From contig JARHVA010000001.1 of the NCBI GenBank assembly GCA_037957365.1, forward strand, positions 9,988,501-10,052,500: a DNA stretch of 64,000 bases, in the 5' to 3' direction. Position numbers and translations under genes: made by a program. Source of the stretch: Torreya grandis (taxonomy: Eukaryota; Streptophyta; Pinopsida; Cupressales; Taxaceae). The notes beneath the pieces are model-generated. The model was not told where the DNA came from. It searched no databases and was given only the letters and a program-made list of their open reading frames with translations. Below, in pieces: positions 11,368 through 22,510 of this stretch (its first letter is position 1; each line of letters opens with the position of its first letter).

Positions 11368-11450
11368 CTTTTGATGGTACTCTTCACTCAATGGCAATCT
11401 CGGAGGTGCAAAATCAAACACCATGCAAAGCTGACCCAAAGTAGACCAAA
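11320..11450. repeat. 36-bp direct repeat spanning hAT right end and flank
   Basis: Copy 1 (11320-11355) is inside the hAT just before its terminal repeat; copy 2 (11415-11450) is in the LTR element outside it. They differ at three positions, each T in the hAT copy and C in the flank. Confidence 0.8.
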
Positions 11451-11709
11451 TATTATTATGAGAAGATATCTCACATGAGCTCATGTCATAATAGTCATTG
11501 CACACCTCGTGTCTACCCCAAGTATTGACAAGTTTTTGTGCCTTATGAAATAAATATATCCAATGCATGCCCACAACTAAGCTTACCTATTCTATATTTT
11601 GATTACCATGATTACTTTGAACTCCACGAGTTCCTTCCATGCTGCCCAAATCATGACTGATGTGTTGCATTCCGTTACTAAAAATCAGAATGGTGGTAGC
11701 TGGAAAACA

Positions 11710-12210
11710 TCATGTAACAGTTGTATATTCCCCATTCCTCCAAGAGTAGCAATCTTGAATGTACTTTGAGACCAACCTAACTATGGTTTGCTGATATATA
11801 TCATCTTGATTATCAGAATTACATCTATTTTGCTGATCACCCTTCGTCGAGCGTTCCGTGGGGACTATCTTCGTTTTGTCAACACCCATGATCGTATCTT
11901 CAAAGGTGGAACTCAACTCCAAGGAACAATCTATGGATTGATCCTTCACAACTTTGTTAGAATACACCATGTATCCTATATGACTCCTCATGGACTCCCT
12001 TTCTAACCAATTGCCAAAGATGAAGAATGCAGGAGTAGATTCAAAGCTTCTATTCGTTACGTCATTTGGAATTATGTCTGAGTCCCATTTGCAAACATAA
12101 TGTTGACTTTTAATCGTGGAATCTGCATGACCTATGCTATAAGTTGTATCCTTGACCCTATCACCCTTCTTGGAATGCTTTCCATGATGACAAGCATCTT
12201 GCAGAGACAA
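11710..12210 (-). pseudogene. Unknown ORF of RT-less LTR element (middle)
   Basis: A 166-codon open frame starting MSLQDACHHGKHSKKGD. It is rich in Ser, Asp, Thr and Asn, without membrane segments or motifs that I know. Downstream, after a stop, the frame 11376-11574 lies on the same strand. It may be one exon or fragment of a single protein encoded across 6.6-13.2 kb of this element. No retroviral gag zinc knuckle is seen. Confidence 0.35.
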
Positions 12211-12394
12211 TGTAGGGAGGCATCAAACCAGAAATATTATTATACCTTAAGCTGCAGTCACCATGTTCGTCCACTTTTTCCAGAAGAGAGATTGTTGAGA
12301 TAACCTCGACACCACCATCCATGTGACTCAAAACTCTCAAATTAGGGTTAATCAAAATGTTCACCTCAAACGCATATATGTCCCTAATGCTTCT

Positions 12395-12964
12395 CTAAAA
12401 ATCAATACTTTCACCCTTCTTGCTATAATCATGAAGATAATCAGATCGCTTACCCTTAGTTGCTGGTCTGAAGATTCCAGCAAGCTGAAGACCAATATAA
12501 GTAGTTGGTGAGGCACTTTCCTCATGTGCATACCTCACAACAAGGTTTTCTTGAAATTCCCTTTCATAAACCTCTTGCAAATCTGATTTTTCTTCATATT
12601 TAGAACTGCCATAATGATGATTCAAGAGCTTACCTTCCTCTTTAAATTTTTTTAGGTGGTGTTTTGCTTGAATAGCTATGAACTTAGCTTTCTTAGCTCT
12701 TCTGAGCCATTCATCACACCTTTTTTGAGTCCTTATCACGTCCTCCGCACTTCCCTGCAATTTCGCTGGTTTCATTTCAACACTAGGATCCACTTTTGTT
12801 GCTAATGGTGGATCATTAAAAAATGCCTCATATATGTGATTTATGCACTTCTTTTTTACTAAACTCTTTGGGAAATCAAAGAATGGTGCTTTCACTTTCA
12901 CAATTTCTTCCTTGGCTTCCTCATTCCTTGGCTTCCTCATTCCTTTGCTAATACATGCAATCAT
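12395..12964 (-). pseudogene. Unknown basic ORF of RT-less LTR element (5' part)
   Basis: The longest open frame of this element (189 codons) and the one nearest the primer site, where gag would lie. It is Lys/Glu-rich, with NEEAKEEIVKVKAPFFDFPK and a helical stretch CDEWLRRAKKAKFIAIQAKH. Upstream, a short frame MANFDLYKTLSVELRTR (about 13160-13210) is followed further down by a donor-like ATGTAAGT at about 13015, so the gene may be spliced. I recognise no gag, kinase or nuclease signature. It could be a divergent gag or captured host sequence. Confidence 0.4.
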
Positions 12965-13252
12965 TAGAAGTTAAAACATTTTCTACTATCAAAGAATCTT
13001 TACCTTCAACTTACATGCGGAGTTCAATTTGCTCCTCAGTAGGGTTTTGGGGTTCAGAGCTTGACTTTCTTTTTCCTTTATCTGACCACACTTTCTTATA
13101 GTGCCCTTTTCCATTCTATGACTCCATCAACTCCATAAAGTTTGTAAAATAGATTCTTGTTCTTAGCTCTACTGAAAGAGTTTTGTATAAATCAAAATTG
13201 GCCATAATATCCTTATGTAGTGACCCTACAGTTCATACGCTAACAAGAAAAT

Positions 13253-13265
13253 GGATTTGATACCA
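13253..13265 (-). other. Primer binding site
   Basis: The minus strand reads TGGTATCAAATCC one base inside the 5' LTR. The first seven bases equal the initiator-Met primer site; the rest has drifted. Confidence 0.65.
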
Positions 13266-13266
13266 C

Positions 13267-14399
13267 TGTAATGTCCCTTTTAGGACCAAATTAGACAATT
13301 CTGGAATTTGCAGCAAACCTTTAAAATGAAAAAACAAAATTCTGATTTTTATTGAAACCCTAACCAAAAAATTATAGAATTCTGAAAATGATTCACAAGA
13401 CATGATAGGAAAACATAAACCACATAGGAACCCTCAATTTTTATGGAAATTCAATCCATTATATTAGGTGCCACCCTTACACATCAAGTCTGATTTATAA
13501 ATAAATTGTAGGCCTGTAAATTGGAATAATTTACCACTGAGTATAGGAGTGAAGAAATACAATATTCCTCCAACCAAACAATGCCAAGACTGAGCCTTGA
13601 CCCTTCTAGGTAGGTCACCACCTCTCAAGAGGCCCCTTGATGCTATACTCACCCCCAAATCGTTGCCCTCCTGTTGTGCCAACCTCCAAAGGCATACTAA
13701 ACTACTATGCCAACCTCCAAATGGATTTCCTAGGGTGATGTCAGCCCTCAAAGGTTGACATAAGCATGAGAAAACCCCCACTAAGGAGTCCGCCCACCTC
13801 TAGCTACCTCTTCTCTACTACGTCCACCTCAGATGATGCCCTAACTACTGCACCATTGACAAGTCATATCCCTATAGGCCTTGTCCCAACAAGTTATTGC
13901 TCAAATGGCTCCCGGATGAAGCCACCAACTGAATACTGAGGGTTTTTCTCCCCAATATCAAATTACCGAAGAGGGTTTTCATCTTTAATGGCTAAAAGTA
14001 GAAGCAAACTACTCAACTTATAAAAATTTCAAATGATAGATGATTCATAAATCACACAAATGATCCCCTCCTTTTATACTTTTTCCCACTCAAACTCCAA
14101 ACTTACTTTATTTTAATAATAAAACATAAGTTGTCGACATTACTTTTTGGCCACTTATTCATACTATTAAAAATTCAAATATTTAAAAAGCTTTCTAATT
14201 AAGGGCTGACTTGCTCAAATTAGAAAGTCCCCCTTTTTAGGGTTTAAATTAGAAATAAGTTGCCGACATAAAGTCACTTTTGGCAACTTGAAGAAAACAC
14301 CATGTTCCCCTTTTTCCTTCCTTCCCTTAGCCTATGGGAAACCAAAAGAATAGGCTAAGGGTCTTCATTCCTCTCTAACCTCGAGAAGGGGACATGAAA
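13267..14399 (-). repeat. 5' LTR (1133 bp)
   Basis: Uninterrupted partner of 4725-6649. The plus strand starts TGTAATGTCCC at the left and ends GGGGACATGAAA at the right, where the canonical terminal CA (TG on the coding strand) has mutated. It shows the unoccupied LINE target site near 13333-13350. Confidence 0.8.
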
Positions 14400-14809
14400 T
14401 ATACCTAGTTTGGATTGTAGCTTGGATTATCAAAGGTTGTGGAAAAACATCTTTCAAAATCAAACCTTTTTAGTCTGGGTTGGCTTGGGGAAGCAAATTG
14501 TTGAATACAAAAAGAATATCTATTATTGGGGCCTAGGAGCAGTTTTACTTTGGACGTCCTAGTTGCCTATGCCTTACGCATTTAACATAACTAGTATTCC
14601 ATTATGTAGAAATAGTAACCTTTTCAAAGGGAGTCTCTATAATAGATACATATTCACCATTTGGCCTTTTACTAGGGACACTCACCACGTGTCCAGGGCA
14701 CCTGTGCAGATATTCCATGAGGACAAGAGGAACAGTGCAGGGTCTAATAACATATTGAACATAAATTGCAAAAGGATAGGAGTTAGGGTGCATATCTAAG
14801 TTCATAGTC

Positions 14810-14848
<39 letters not shown>

Positions 14849-15119
14849 AGATATTGTTGTCTCTTTGTACCCGGCTCCTATTTTTTTGAAAAATAGCGTA
14901 CTGATAGCTGTATCGGTCTCCCCACACCCATATTTGTACCCCCATCTGCTTGCAACTATGACTAAAGTTTAAACTTACATCTTAATAATGCATCTAACTT
15001 GAACAAATTATATCATTATCCTTTATTTGCGCGGACATTATTTCGAATATCATTTATTCTTTTTTTAATATTCTTGTTTATTTTTATTTTTTGCATTTTC
15101 TCTTTAATCTTCTCATAAG
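14400..15119. other. No clear gene; unknown ORF relic and (AT)15
   Basis: Contains a 67-codon minus-strand frame (14602-14805, PSKRPNGEYVSIIETPFEK) that may be the upstream part of the unknown ORF now at 3257-4650, separated by insertion of the LTR element. A dinucleotide run (AT)15 lies at 14813-14842. Nothing else is recognised. Confidence 0.4.
14813..14842. repeat. (AT)15 microsatellite
   Basis: Thirty bases of uninterrupted AT, directly after the 14602-14805 open frame. Confidence 0.95.
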
Positions 15120-15379
15120 ATCTAGCTCATTACATTAGTCTCCATGCTAGCTTGATTGCAAAAGTTCTCTTGAATTGCTTGATGCTTTTAGGCCACCTTC
15201 AACTTGTCTTGAAAATAGTCTAGTAGAAAACTAGTAAGTGTTTAGAAGAGTCTTATGTTCGTTGCCATAGGAATTTTCTTTTAAGGTTAACCAAATTCGC
15301 TTCAATAGAAGCTGGGATTTGGAGGAGATAAAGAAGGCAAATTAGATGAATTTGTAAAACAGCTTGAACTAGTTGGACT
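15120..15379 (-). pseudogene. LINE ORF2 C-terminal part, split by gypsy element
   Basis: Read on the minus strand from 15379, the sequence gives QLVQAVLQIH..., then LQIPASIEANLVNLKRKFLWQ and, in a shifted frame, SIKQFKRTFAIKLAWRLM. These are the conserved blocks that follow the RT domain in plant L1-type LINEs. It continues the frame of the LINE piece at 34418-36000 once the 19-kb gypsy element and one 5-bp target copy are removed. Stops and frame changes are present. Confidence 0.7.
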
Positions 15380-16763
15380 TGATGAGTTGTAGAAATGGTC
15401 TAATCTAAGCCCCTAATATTTTTCCTTGAAACTTCCTATTGACGTCTTAGACATAAAAGCTATGTTTTGTGTGTTCCACTTATAATAACACGAATGAATA
15501 TGATGCATATGTTGTTTATGTTTATATGGATAAAATGGTTTATTTTATGATTAAGATGTATTATGAACTGTCTTTGCTATATTGGTTTAATTCTAATATC
15601 ATGTATTTAAGATCTTGAACAAACATGACTAAGTATCATCTCGTAGCAACTGGGCAGTGACAACCCGTAGCAATTGGGCAAAGTTAATTCATGGCAAATG
15701 GAGTAATACAATATGTTGTGACTATCCCATAGCAATCTGTAGGTTGCCACGACTAGCCCATAGCAACTGTTGGACAGTTGTTCCATCTTGTAGCAGCTGT
15801 AGCGTCATCTTTGTTTGTTGCTAAGCGGTTGAAGGAGTTGAGGAATGGATCTCACAAGCGAGGACCAAGAACAACGCGTCATTGAAGGTGTTGACAACGG
15901 TTCCTCCTTACTGGACCATATTTTTGTCATTACAATACACAACAAAACATGTTTCATTTTGTTTTTTTCTCACAGTCATTGTTGCTAGCATTCTCATAGT
16001 TAGGATGTACCAACTACTTTCCTAAAATTTGTTTGTAACTCCTAGCTTAGGTATTTTCTGGTGAAAACAATAAGATGGCTGCCCCTGTATTTAAGACAGC
16101 AGGGCATAGGCCAATGGTAATAGGAAATTAAGGAACGAATAGCAGTTGAAGTATATCAAGTTATGTAATCTTTGTTGTAGCAATCGTTAATTGCTACATG
16201 GTTCTTAATGAAAGCGAGTGATTTGAAGTAAAAACGTTTACCACCCAAGGGAAGGATTAGAACTCAAATCTAATTGAGAGGGCCCCCCTCACAAGGAGTT
16301 GTAGTGAATATTTTGATCCGTTAGATTAGCTAGTGGTTTGTGTACAAACATTCAATTATTTACTTCTGAATTTTGCATGTGTGAATTAAGATTCATGAGT
16401 TGATTTCTGCATAATAGTGATTAGTGTGAATGTTATTGAATTTCTTAAGGGAAGCTTCCACATAATTATTTCAATTCATTTAAGTCATTCAATTCTTACA
16501 AAGTGTGATTTACTTTCTTGTACTTTTAATTTATACAATTTATTTTAGGCAAGAGTGTGTTACCTATTGGTGATTGATAAATCTCAACGAACGAACGAGT
16601 GTTGCACATACAATGCCAACATCTTGTGAAGCTTAACACACCCTGAGATGACTATTAGTGAAGCAAAGTTCATAAACCAAGCGGTTGCCTTATTGATTGA
16701 TAAGGTTGTACGTATAGAGATTGGTTTGCCTCAGTTTAATTGGTGGTTAAATTTTGCTCGTCA
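15380..16763 (+). repeat. 5' LTR of gypsy element (1384 bp)
   Basis: Starts TGATGAGTTGTAG and ends GCTCGTCA just before the primer site. It contains a cluster of TAGCAA-type motifs at about 15640-15800 and purine-rich leader text near 16250. It matches 29301-29493 plus 33123-34417. Confidence 0.85.
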
Positions 16764-16766
16764 TTT

Positions 16767-16785
16767 TGGCGCCATTGCCGGAGGA
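16767..16785 (+). other. Primer binding site (Athila/Tat type)
   Basis: TGGCGCCATTGCCGGAGGA lies three bases after the LTR. It is close to the TGGCGCCGTTGCCGGGGA primer site known from plant Athila/Tat elements, probably using tRNA-Asp. Confidence 0.75.
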
Positions 16786-17053
16786 AGTGTCAAAACACTT
16801 GTATCTTCAAGTTGATAAATTAATTTTGCTTTTCTAGTTTAAAATTTCATGTTTTCTTAGCTTGCAATTACTATTTTTGTAGTTTACATTTTTTGTTTCT
16901 AGGCATAAGATTCAATTTCTGCAAAAGTAGATTAGTGAAAAACCCAAAATGCATATACTATGTGCAAGACAGGGCTGGCAAAAAGACAAGAGAAAGAGAG
17001 TGGTTGATTTGCATGTAGTGGGAATGAGACCATTTGGGTATATTCTTGCCTAA

Positions 17054-18245
17054 ATGGTTGAATGTTACTACAGTAACAGAATCACAACCTGTAGCAACAA
17101 TAAGTCACAAAGAATGCCTATAGACAATCCACAGTTGTCATCAGAAAAGTTAAAGGAAAAATTAGTAGAGTTCTTGGCTGAGCTAGAACAGACCAAGAAT
17201 CAAGAGGAAAAGGATTTTCATACTCTTGAGGAGAACACGTTTCCACCATTTTAGAGGGTTCCTATTTGCCCATCCCACACTCAAGAGTCTGGCATTCAAC
17301 CCCCTCCACCCTCGCCCAAACTCCTTTCTAAAAGAGAATTTAAAGTCCTTTTAGCCCCCAAAAGAGATTCAAACTTACAAAACTTGCTGATTTTCTTGAA
17401 CAAGACAACCTCTTTGTTGAACCTTCGACAGGGTTCTCAAGAAACTGCACTCTCTCACCTCCATCTAGTAGACACTCTTTTCCCTTAGAGAAGCCCAAAT
17501 TTTCCATTTATTAGTCACTAGGGATTACAAAAATTGACAAAGAATTTGAAGAGTAGGTGACATAAACTGTTAATCTACGCATAGTCGGAAAATTTGTGGA
17601 GGACCATCAAGAAGAAAATACTGTCAATGAATCTACAACCTTTGAGTTTTCCATCAATACCCCTAGGGGAAATGCACTTATGAAAAATATCTCTCATTCT
17701 GCCCTACCTAATTTCAAGGGAAAGACAAATGAGGATCCGCATATGTTCCTCGTTGAGTTTGATGTCATATGCCACAAGTATGATAATAACCAAGATGCTC
17801 AAAATTTGAAGTTGTTTTTGACAACACTCAAAGATGCAACCCTCATATGGTTTATGGGTTTAGAGAAGGATACAATCTCCACTTGGAGGGATATGAAAGA
17901 AAAGTTTCTATCCAAATATCAAGACTATTGCCGAGGAAGGAACTACAAGGATATGACATTTTTCTAACGTCACAAGAAGAGGATGAATCACTAGAGGATT
18001 AGATAGAACGGTTTATGATCACCTTGCAAAAATCTAAGCAGACCACATTGAATTTAGATTCTCTCAAAATGATATTCTTCAAGGGAATTAAAGAAGACAA
18101 CTTGGAAGCCTTTGACTTAATGAATGGTGGAGATGTCTCACAACTGCCATTCGGTGAGATCACCCTTCTATGCAAGAATTATTCAAGGTTAACAATGAAC
18201 AAAACCCACAACAACAAGATACTTCCTTCATTGGTTGCAAACTAA
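17054..18245 (+). pseudogene. Gypsy gag
   Basis: Three pieces in series: 17054-17254, 17596-17967 and 18015-18245, separated by stops. The middle piece is a retrotransposon gag domain: SALPNFKGKTNEDPHMFLVEF, then LKLFLTTLKDATLIWF and TISTWRDMKEKFLSKY, the standard plant gypsy pattern. Gag would form the virus-like particle that packages element RNA. The following Asn/Gln/Pro-rich region (18540-18960) is its C-terminal tail. The copy is non-functional. Confidence 0.8.
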
Positions 18246-19370
18246 CTCTCGCGAACAGAGGTAAGTCATTTGTTGCAGGATATGAAGCAAGATATTATTA
18301 GTCACATGGTTACACAAATGAATATGCTGCACATAAGGAAGAAGCAAGAAGAAACAAAGCAGGGCTTGATGGTTTATTGTCCAGACTGTCATCAGAAGAA
18401 AGTAGACTATAAATGCCATGTCATTTGAGTAAAAGTGGCCAGCATAATGTAGGAAGATCCTAAAAAGTGGAATTGCATGCGATTAGTGGAGATGGAGATC
18501 AAACTTTCTACGTAGCTCAGTGAAGGCAATGGCCACAAAGGCCACTCAATCAAGGTATGCCACCAAATTCCGCATTTTCAAATTTTCAATTTCTAGTGAT
18601 TCCTAATTGGTATGGATCTAATTTTTGGACACCTATGCCACTCCAAAACCAGAATTGACCACAACAAAATTCCCAACCTCCAAATAATTGGCAACCACCC
18701 AAAATCAGATGTGGACACCGCAAAATTGGCAACCACCCAAAATCAGATGTGGACACCGCAAAATTGGCAACAACAGAATATCCAAACACCAAACAATTGA
18801 CAGTCATCCCAAAACCAATCTTAACAACCTCAGAATCAGAATCAACAATGGTTCCCTACCTCGAACGAATGGCAACAGCCATGGAGAAGTAACCAACCCT
18901 GATTTAACCAAAATACTGGATTTTTATAGTAGCCATAGTTACAACAACCAGTCTTGATGCCTAACACTAAACTAGTTCCTAGGCAACCACAATTGCCCTC
19001 CCAACTTATACCAAACCCCGCCAATAATTCGGTTTAATTGACACAAGCCACCAAAATAATGCAATATCCAACTTATGTAATGGACATCAATGAATTCCAT
19101 ATTTGTTTAGGACGTGTTCTTCCACAACCCACCTCACTCGTCATAACATAACCCCCTGTAGAGGTTCCAAACACCCATGGGAACTCGTAACTACTTGAAC
19201 AAACCACTACCCCTGAACCAAGCACAAACACAACACAAGAAGGGCCTACCAACCCTTCTTTTCCTGAGAGATTAAACCTCCAATGTTCATATCAAGAATC
19301 TAAATTTGATTTTCCTGGACAATTAAAAAATGTTTGTGTCAAAATTCCACTATTTTAGGCTATAAAAGAC
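18246..19370 (+). other. Gag tail region, Asn/Gln-rich, no intact ORF
   Basis: The plus strand has low-complexity text coding for Gln-Asn-Trp-Pro repeats in broken frames (TPQNWQ...), then a Pro/Thr-rich linker leading to protease. One CxxC segment (YCPDCHQKKVDYKCH) at about 18374-18420 may be a relic zinc knuckle. Confidence 0.45.
18688..18763 (+). repeat. Perfect 38-bp tandem duplication
   Basis: The unit starting TTGGCAACCACCC occurs at 18688-18725 and 18726-18763 without a mismatch; a partial third begins at 18764. Since 38 is not a multiple of 3 it shifts the reading frame of the gag tail. Confidence 0.95.
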
Positions 19371-19883
19371 GTGCCCATTTATACTAAAGCTATATGTGAA
19401 CTATGCTTAAAGAAGCCTAGCCGAAAGAGGAAGGATCTCAAGACCATCCAAGTAGTTGGACAAATTACAAACATTATGCTAGGCAATGTAGTTCCACCTA
19501 AGTATTCCGATCCAGGCAACCCTGTAGTTGATATCAATGTTTATGGCAAGCTTATACAAAATACTTTAATTGACTTAGAAACAACCATCAATGTCATGAC
19601 TATGGAAACAAAGCATAAACTTGGTCTTAAACATCTTTGTTCAACACCTACCGTTCTGCAAATGACAGATAGATCCACAGTAAAATCGGAGGGGATTATG
19701 CAAGACTTAGTCATAGCCGTGGATTCATGGGAATACCCAACTGATTTTATCATCTTACAACCTAAATCCAACTTAGAAGGTTATCTCTTTATTCTAGGAA
19801 GACCATGGCTAGCTATAGCTGATGCTTACATTGGTTGTAGATCTAGGAACATGCTGATTTCAAATGGCAATAACACTAATTAA
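19371..19883 (+). pseudogene. Gypsy aspartic protease
   Basis: A 170-codon frame with the retropepsin layout: LIDLETTINVMTMET at the active site (plant Tat/Athila copies usually read DLG[AS]; here Gly is Glu) and the flap/C-terminal ILGRPWLAIADAYIGCRS block. It would process the polyprotein. The change at the active site and the stop at 19883 make it inactive, but it is the cleanest piece of this pol. Confidence 0.75.
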
Positions 19884-20217
19884 TTAGTGTTGTACCCACC
19901 AACGAAGCCTTCCTATGAAATAGAACAAACTTCTTAAGTAGAAGATGAAGACGAATAACAAGTTTTTTGGCATACTTTGTTCACAATTGATTGCAGCATA
20001 TCCCTGAAAAATCAAGAGGACATAGTCATTACTGATGTCCTACAAAATACCCATCAAGTTGATTCAGAAACAATCTCTTGCAATGTATACTATGTCCTCT
20101 CACAAACATTATTCCCGAAGAAGGTTCCTCTGATACCGCAAGAGATATTAGAACCTTCTATCAACTACTACCACACCATTGTAGCCATGCCCCATTGTTG
20201 GGTAATGTAGAATCCAT

Positions 20218-21803
20218 GTTGTCCCTATCTAAACAAATAAAAATCTTTCCGAGACAACCCCTTAATATCAACAATAAATTGGAACTTAAACAAGAAATTA
20301 AATTAGTCACCATGCTCCAAAGCCACAAAACAGTCTTTGCTTGGGACTATCATTACATGAGAGGTATTCCCCCGGATCTATGTACCCACCACATTTACCT
20401 CAAGGATGAGTGCAAACCTATTCGCCAACCACAACGTAGGATGAACCTCATTGTTAAACACAGTCAAAACTAAGTTACAAAAACTCTTGGATGTAGGGTT
20501 TGGCTATCCTATTTTTGATAGTCAATGGATTTGACATCTTGTTATTTTACTTAAAAAGGGGGGTAACTGGTGTATGTGTCGATTATAGGGAGTTAAATAC
20601 AACTACAAGGAAATATCACTTTCCTTTTCCTTTCATTGACCACCAAGTACTTGACACGTTGGTAGGAAAAAAAATATTTTTCCTTTTTTGACAGGTTTAG
20701 CGACTATAATCATATTAGAATAACTCCTAAGGACTAGGATAAGACTACTTTCACATCCTTAGGGTACCTATGCATACGTTGTATTACCATTCGGTTTATG
20801 CAATGCTCTCGCCACTTTTCAAAGAGTTGTTTTGAGCATATTTACTGATTTGTTCCATGATTGTGTTGAGATCTACATAGATGACTTCATAGTCTATGGG
20901 GAAACATATGACGAAGCCCTCCAAAACTTAGAAAACGTTCCCCAACATCGTCAAGACAACCAGCTGCCTCTAAGTCATGAAAAGTGCTACATAATGATGA
21001 CCGAAGGCATTATTTTGAGACACTACATATCGTCTGCAGGAATTAAAGTAGATCTTGTTAAAATAACAATAATCAAGAACTTACCAATTCCAAAAAAACA
21101 AAAAGACGTTCGAAATTTCTTAGGACACGTTGGATACTATCGCAAATTTATCAAAGATTTTAGTAAAATTGCAGCACCTTTATTTATTTTACTTTCTAAA
21201 GATGTTGATTTTATTTGGATGGATGCATGTCAAACAATGTTCCAAGAACTTAAAGATCTATTAGTAACAACTCCAATAGTAAGAGGCACCAATTGGACAT
21301 TACACCTTTCACATACACACAGATGCCTCTGATACTACATTGGGATATGTTCATGGTCAAAAGGAGCAGTCCTTGAGCTATGCCATATATTTTATCAGCA
21401 AAAACCTCCAAGGGACTGAGCTCAATTACACAGTGATAGAGAAAGGATTTCTTGCTATAGTCTACGTCATCAACAAATTATACATTACATTACAAGTTAT
21501 CCAATTTTCATCCATACCGATCGCGAAACAATCAAACATTTAATGAATAAACCAACAGTCACTGGAAGGAGAATTAGATGGTTGCTTCTATTGCAAGAGT
21601 TTGATATTATTATTGTAGATAGGCCAGGTAAGGATAATGTAGTTGCGGACTTTCTATCACGCTTAACATATAATAAACAAAGATCCGTAGTAGATGATTC
21701 ATTTTTTGACGAACATCTTTTTGCATTGTCCACTAACATTCCTTATTATGCAGATATTGCTAATTACTTAGTTGCAGTTCCACAACACTTCTTTTTAAAA
21801 TAG
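20218..21803 (+). pseudogene. Gypsy reverse transcriptase and RNase H
   Basis: RT begins around 20320 (HKTVFAWDYHYMRGIPPDLC; CTHHIYLKDECKPIRQPQRR), passes VCVDYRELN, and has the catalytic YIDD at 20874-20885. It then reads SHEKCYIMMTEGI and FLGHVGYYRKFIKDFSK. RNase H follows (YAIYFISKNLQGTELNYTV; RIRWLLLLQEFDI; VVADFLSRL) up to about 21665. At least four stops or shifts break it, near 20473, 20691, 21332 and 21543. The text is typical of plant Tat/Athila pol. Confidence 0.85.
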
Positions 21804-22510
21804 AAGTGTAATTTGGTGGAAAAAAGCGGTTCATATTCATGGATCTCTGGGTACCTCTTTTTCACTGGACCTGATTCAGTCATGCGCCGGCATATAAGAG
21901 AGGGTGAGTTTGTTGATATCCATATAGCATGTCATGATGAACCCTATGGGGGTCATTTTCCTGCAGAGAGGACTACTACCAAGATCCTAACTGCAGGGTA
22001 CTACTGGCCTACCTTGCATAAAGATGCAATTGTATATACTCGCTAGTGCAATCAATGCCAACGTATGGGGAAGCCCACACGTTCTGATGAGATGTCGCTT
22101 CAGCTTCAAATGGTTTTGGAACCATTTGATAAATGGGGAATTGATTTTTTGGGACCAATAGATCCTAAATCCAACAATAAGTACATACTGGTTTGCACGG
22201 ATTATGTAGCCAAATGGGTAGAGGTGAACCCCTTAAAACATGCACGAGATGAAAAAGTTGCAAAATTTTTGTATGAGAAAATCTTCACTAGATACAGAGT
22301 TCCATGGGGGATTGTTACAGATCAAGGGCCTCAATTCACATTTGATCTAACGGTTGCCCTTATTCATGAATATGAAATCAGGGACAAGAAGTTCACCCCA
22401 TATTATCCTTAGTCAAATGGATAAGTAGAGGTTACAAACATAAAATTGGAGAACATTCTTACAAAAACAATAAATGTGCACTACAAGGATTGGGAAGCAT
22501 GTCTTCCTGC

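Larger units (their letters stand above)
7652..11574 (-). pseudogene. Unknown ORF split by hAT insertion
   Basis: Minus-strand coding pieces 11376-11574 and 7652-7974 become one continuous frame when the hAT (7975-11367) and one 8-bp target copy are removed: ...PLSEEYHQK joins LRNGVGYILPMEE... without a shift. The joined frame encodes about 170 residues after the Met at 11574, with a basic C-terminal half (MKIRVAQRKHGR). No known domain is recognised. It belongs to the RT-less LTR element. Confidence 0.45.
4725..14399 (-). mobile_element. RT-less LTR retrotransposon, complete, minus strand
   Basis: Two long terminal repeats (4725-6649, interrupted, and 13267-14399) flank about 6.6 kb. On the minus strand the LTR starts TGTCATGTC and ends GGGACATTACA. 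A primer site TGGTATCAAATCC (13253-13265) adjoins the 5' LTR and a polypurine tract (6650-6662) adjoins the 3' LTR, fixing the orientation. The interior has several minus-strand open frames but no RT, RNase H or integrase motif, so it is a large non-autonomous element that would need pol from a partner. Target duplications are not clear. It carries nested LINE and hAT insertions. Confidence 0.75.

Noticed and set aside
4720..14404. Clean 5-bp target duplication for the RT-less LTR element
   Set aside because: The flanks TGATA and TATAC do not match convincingly, so no duplication is claimed.
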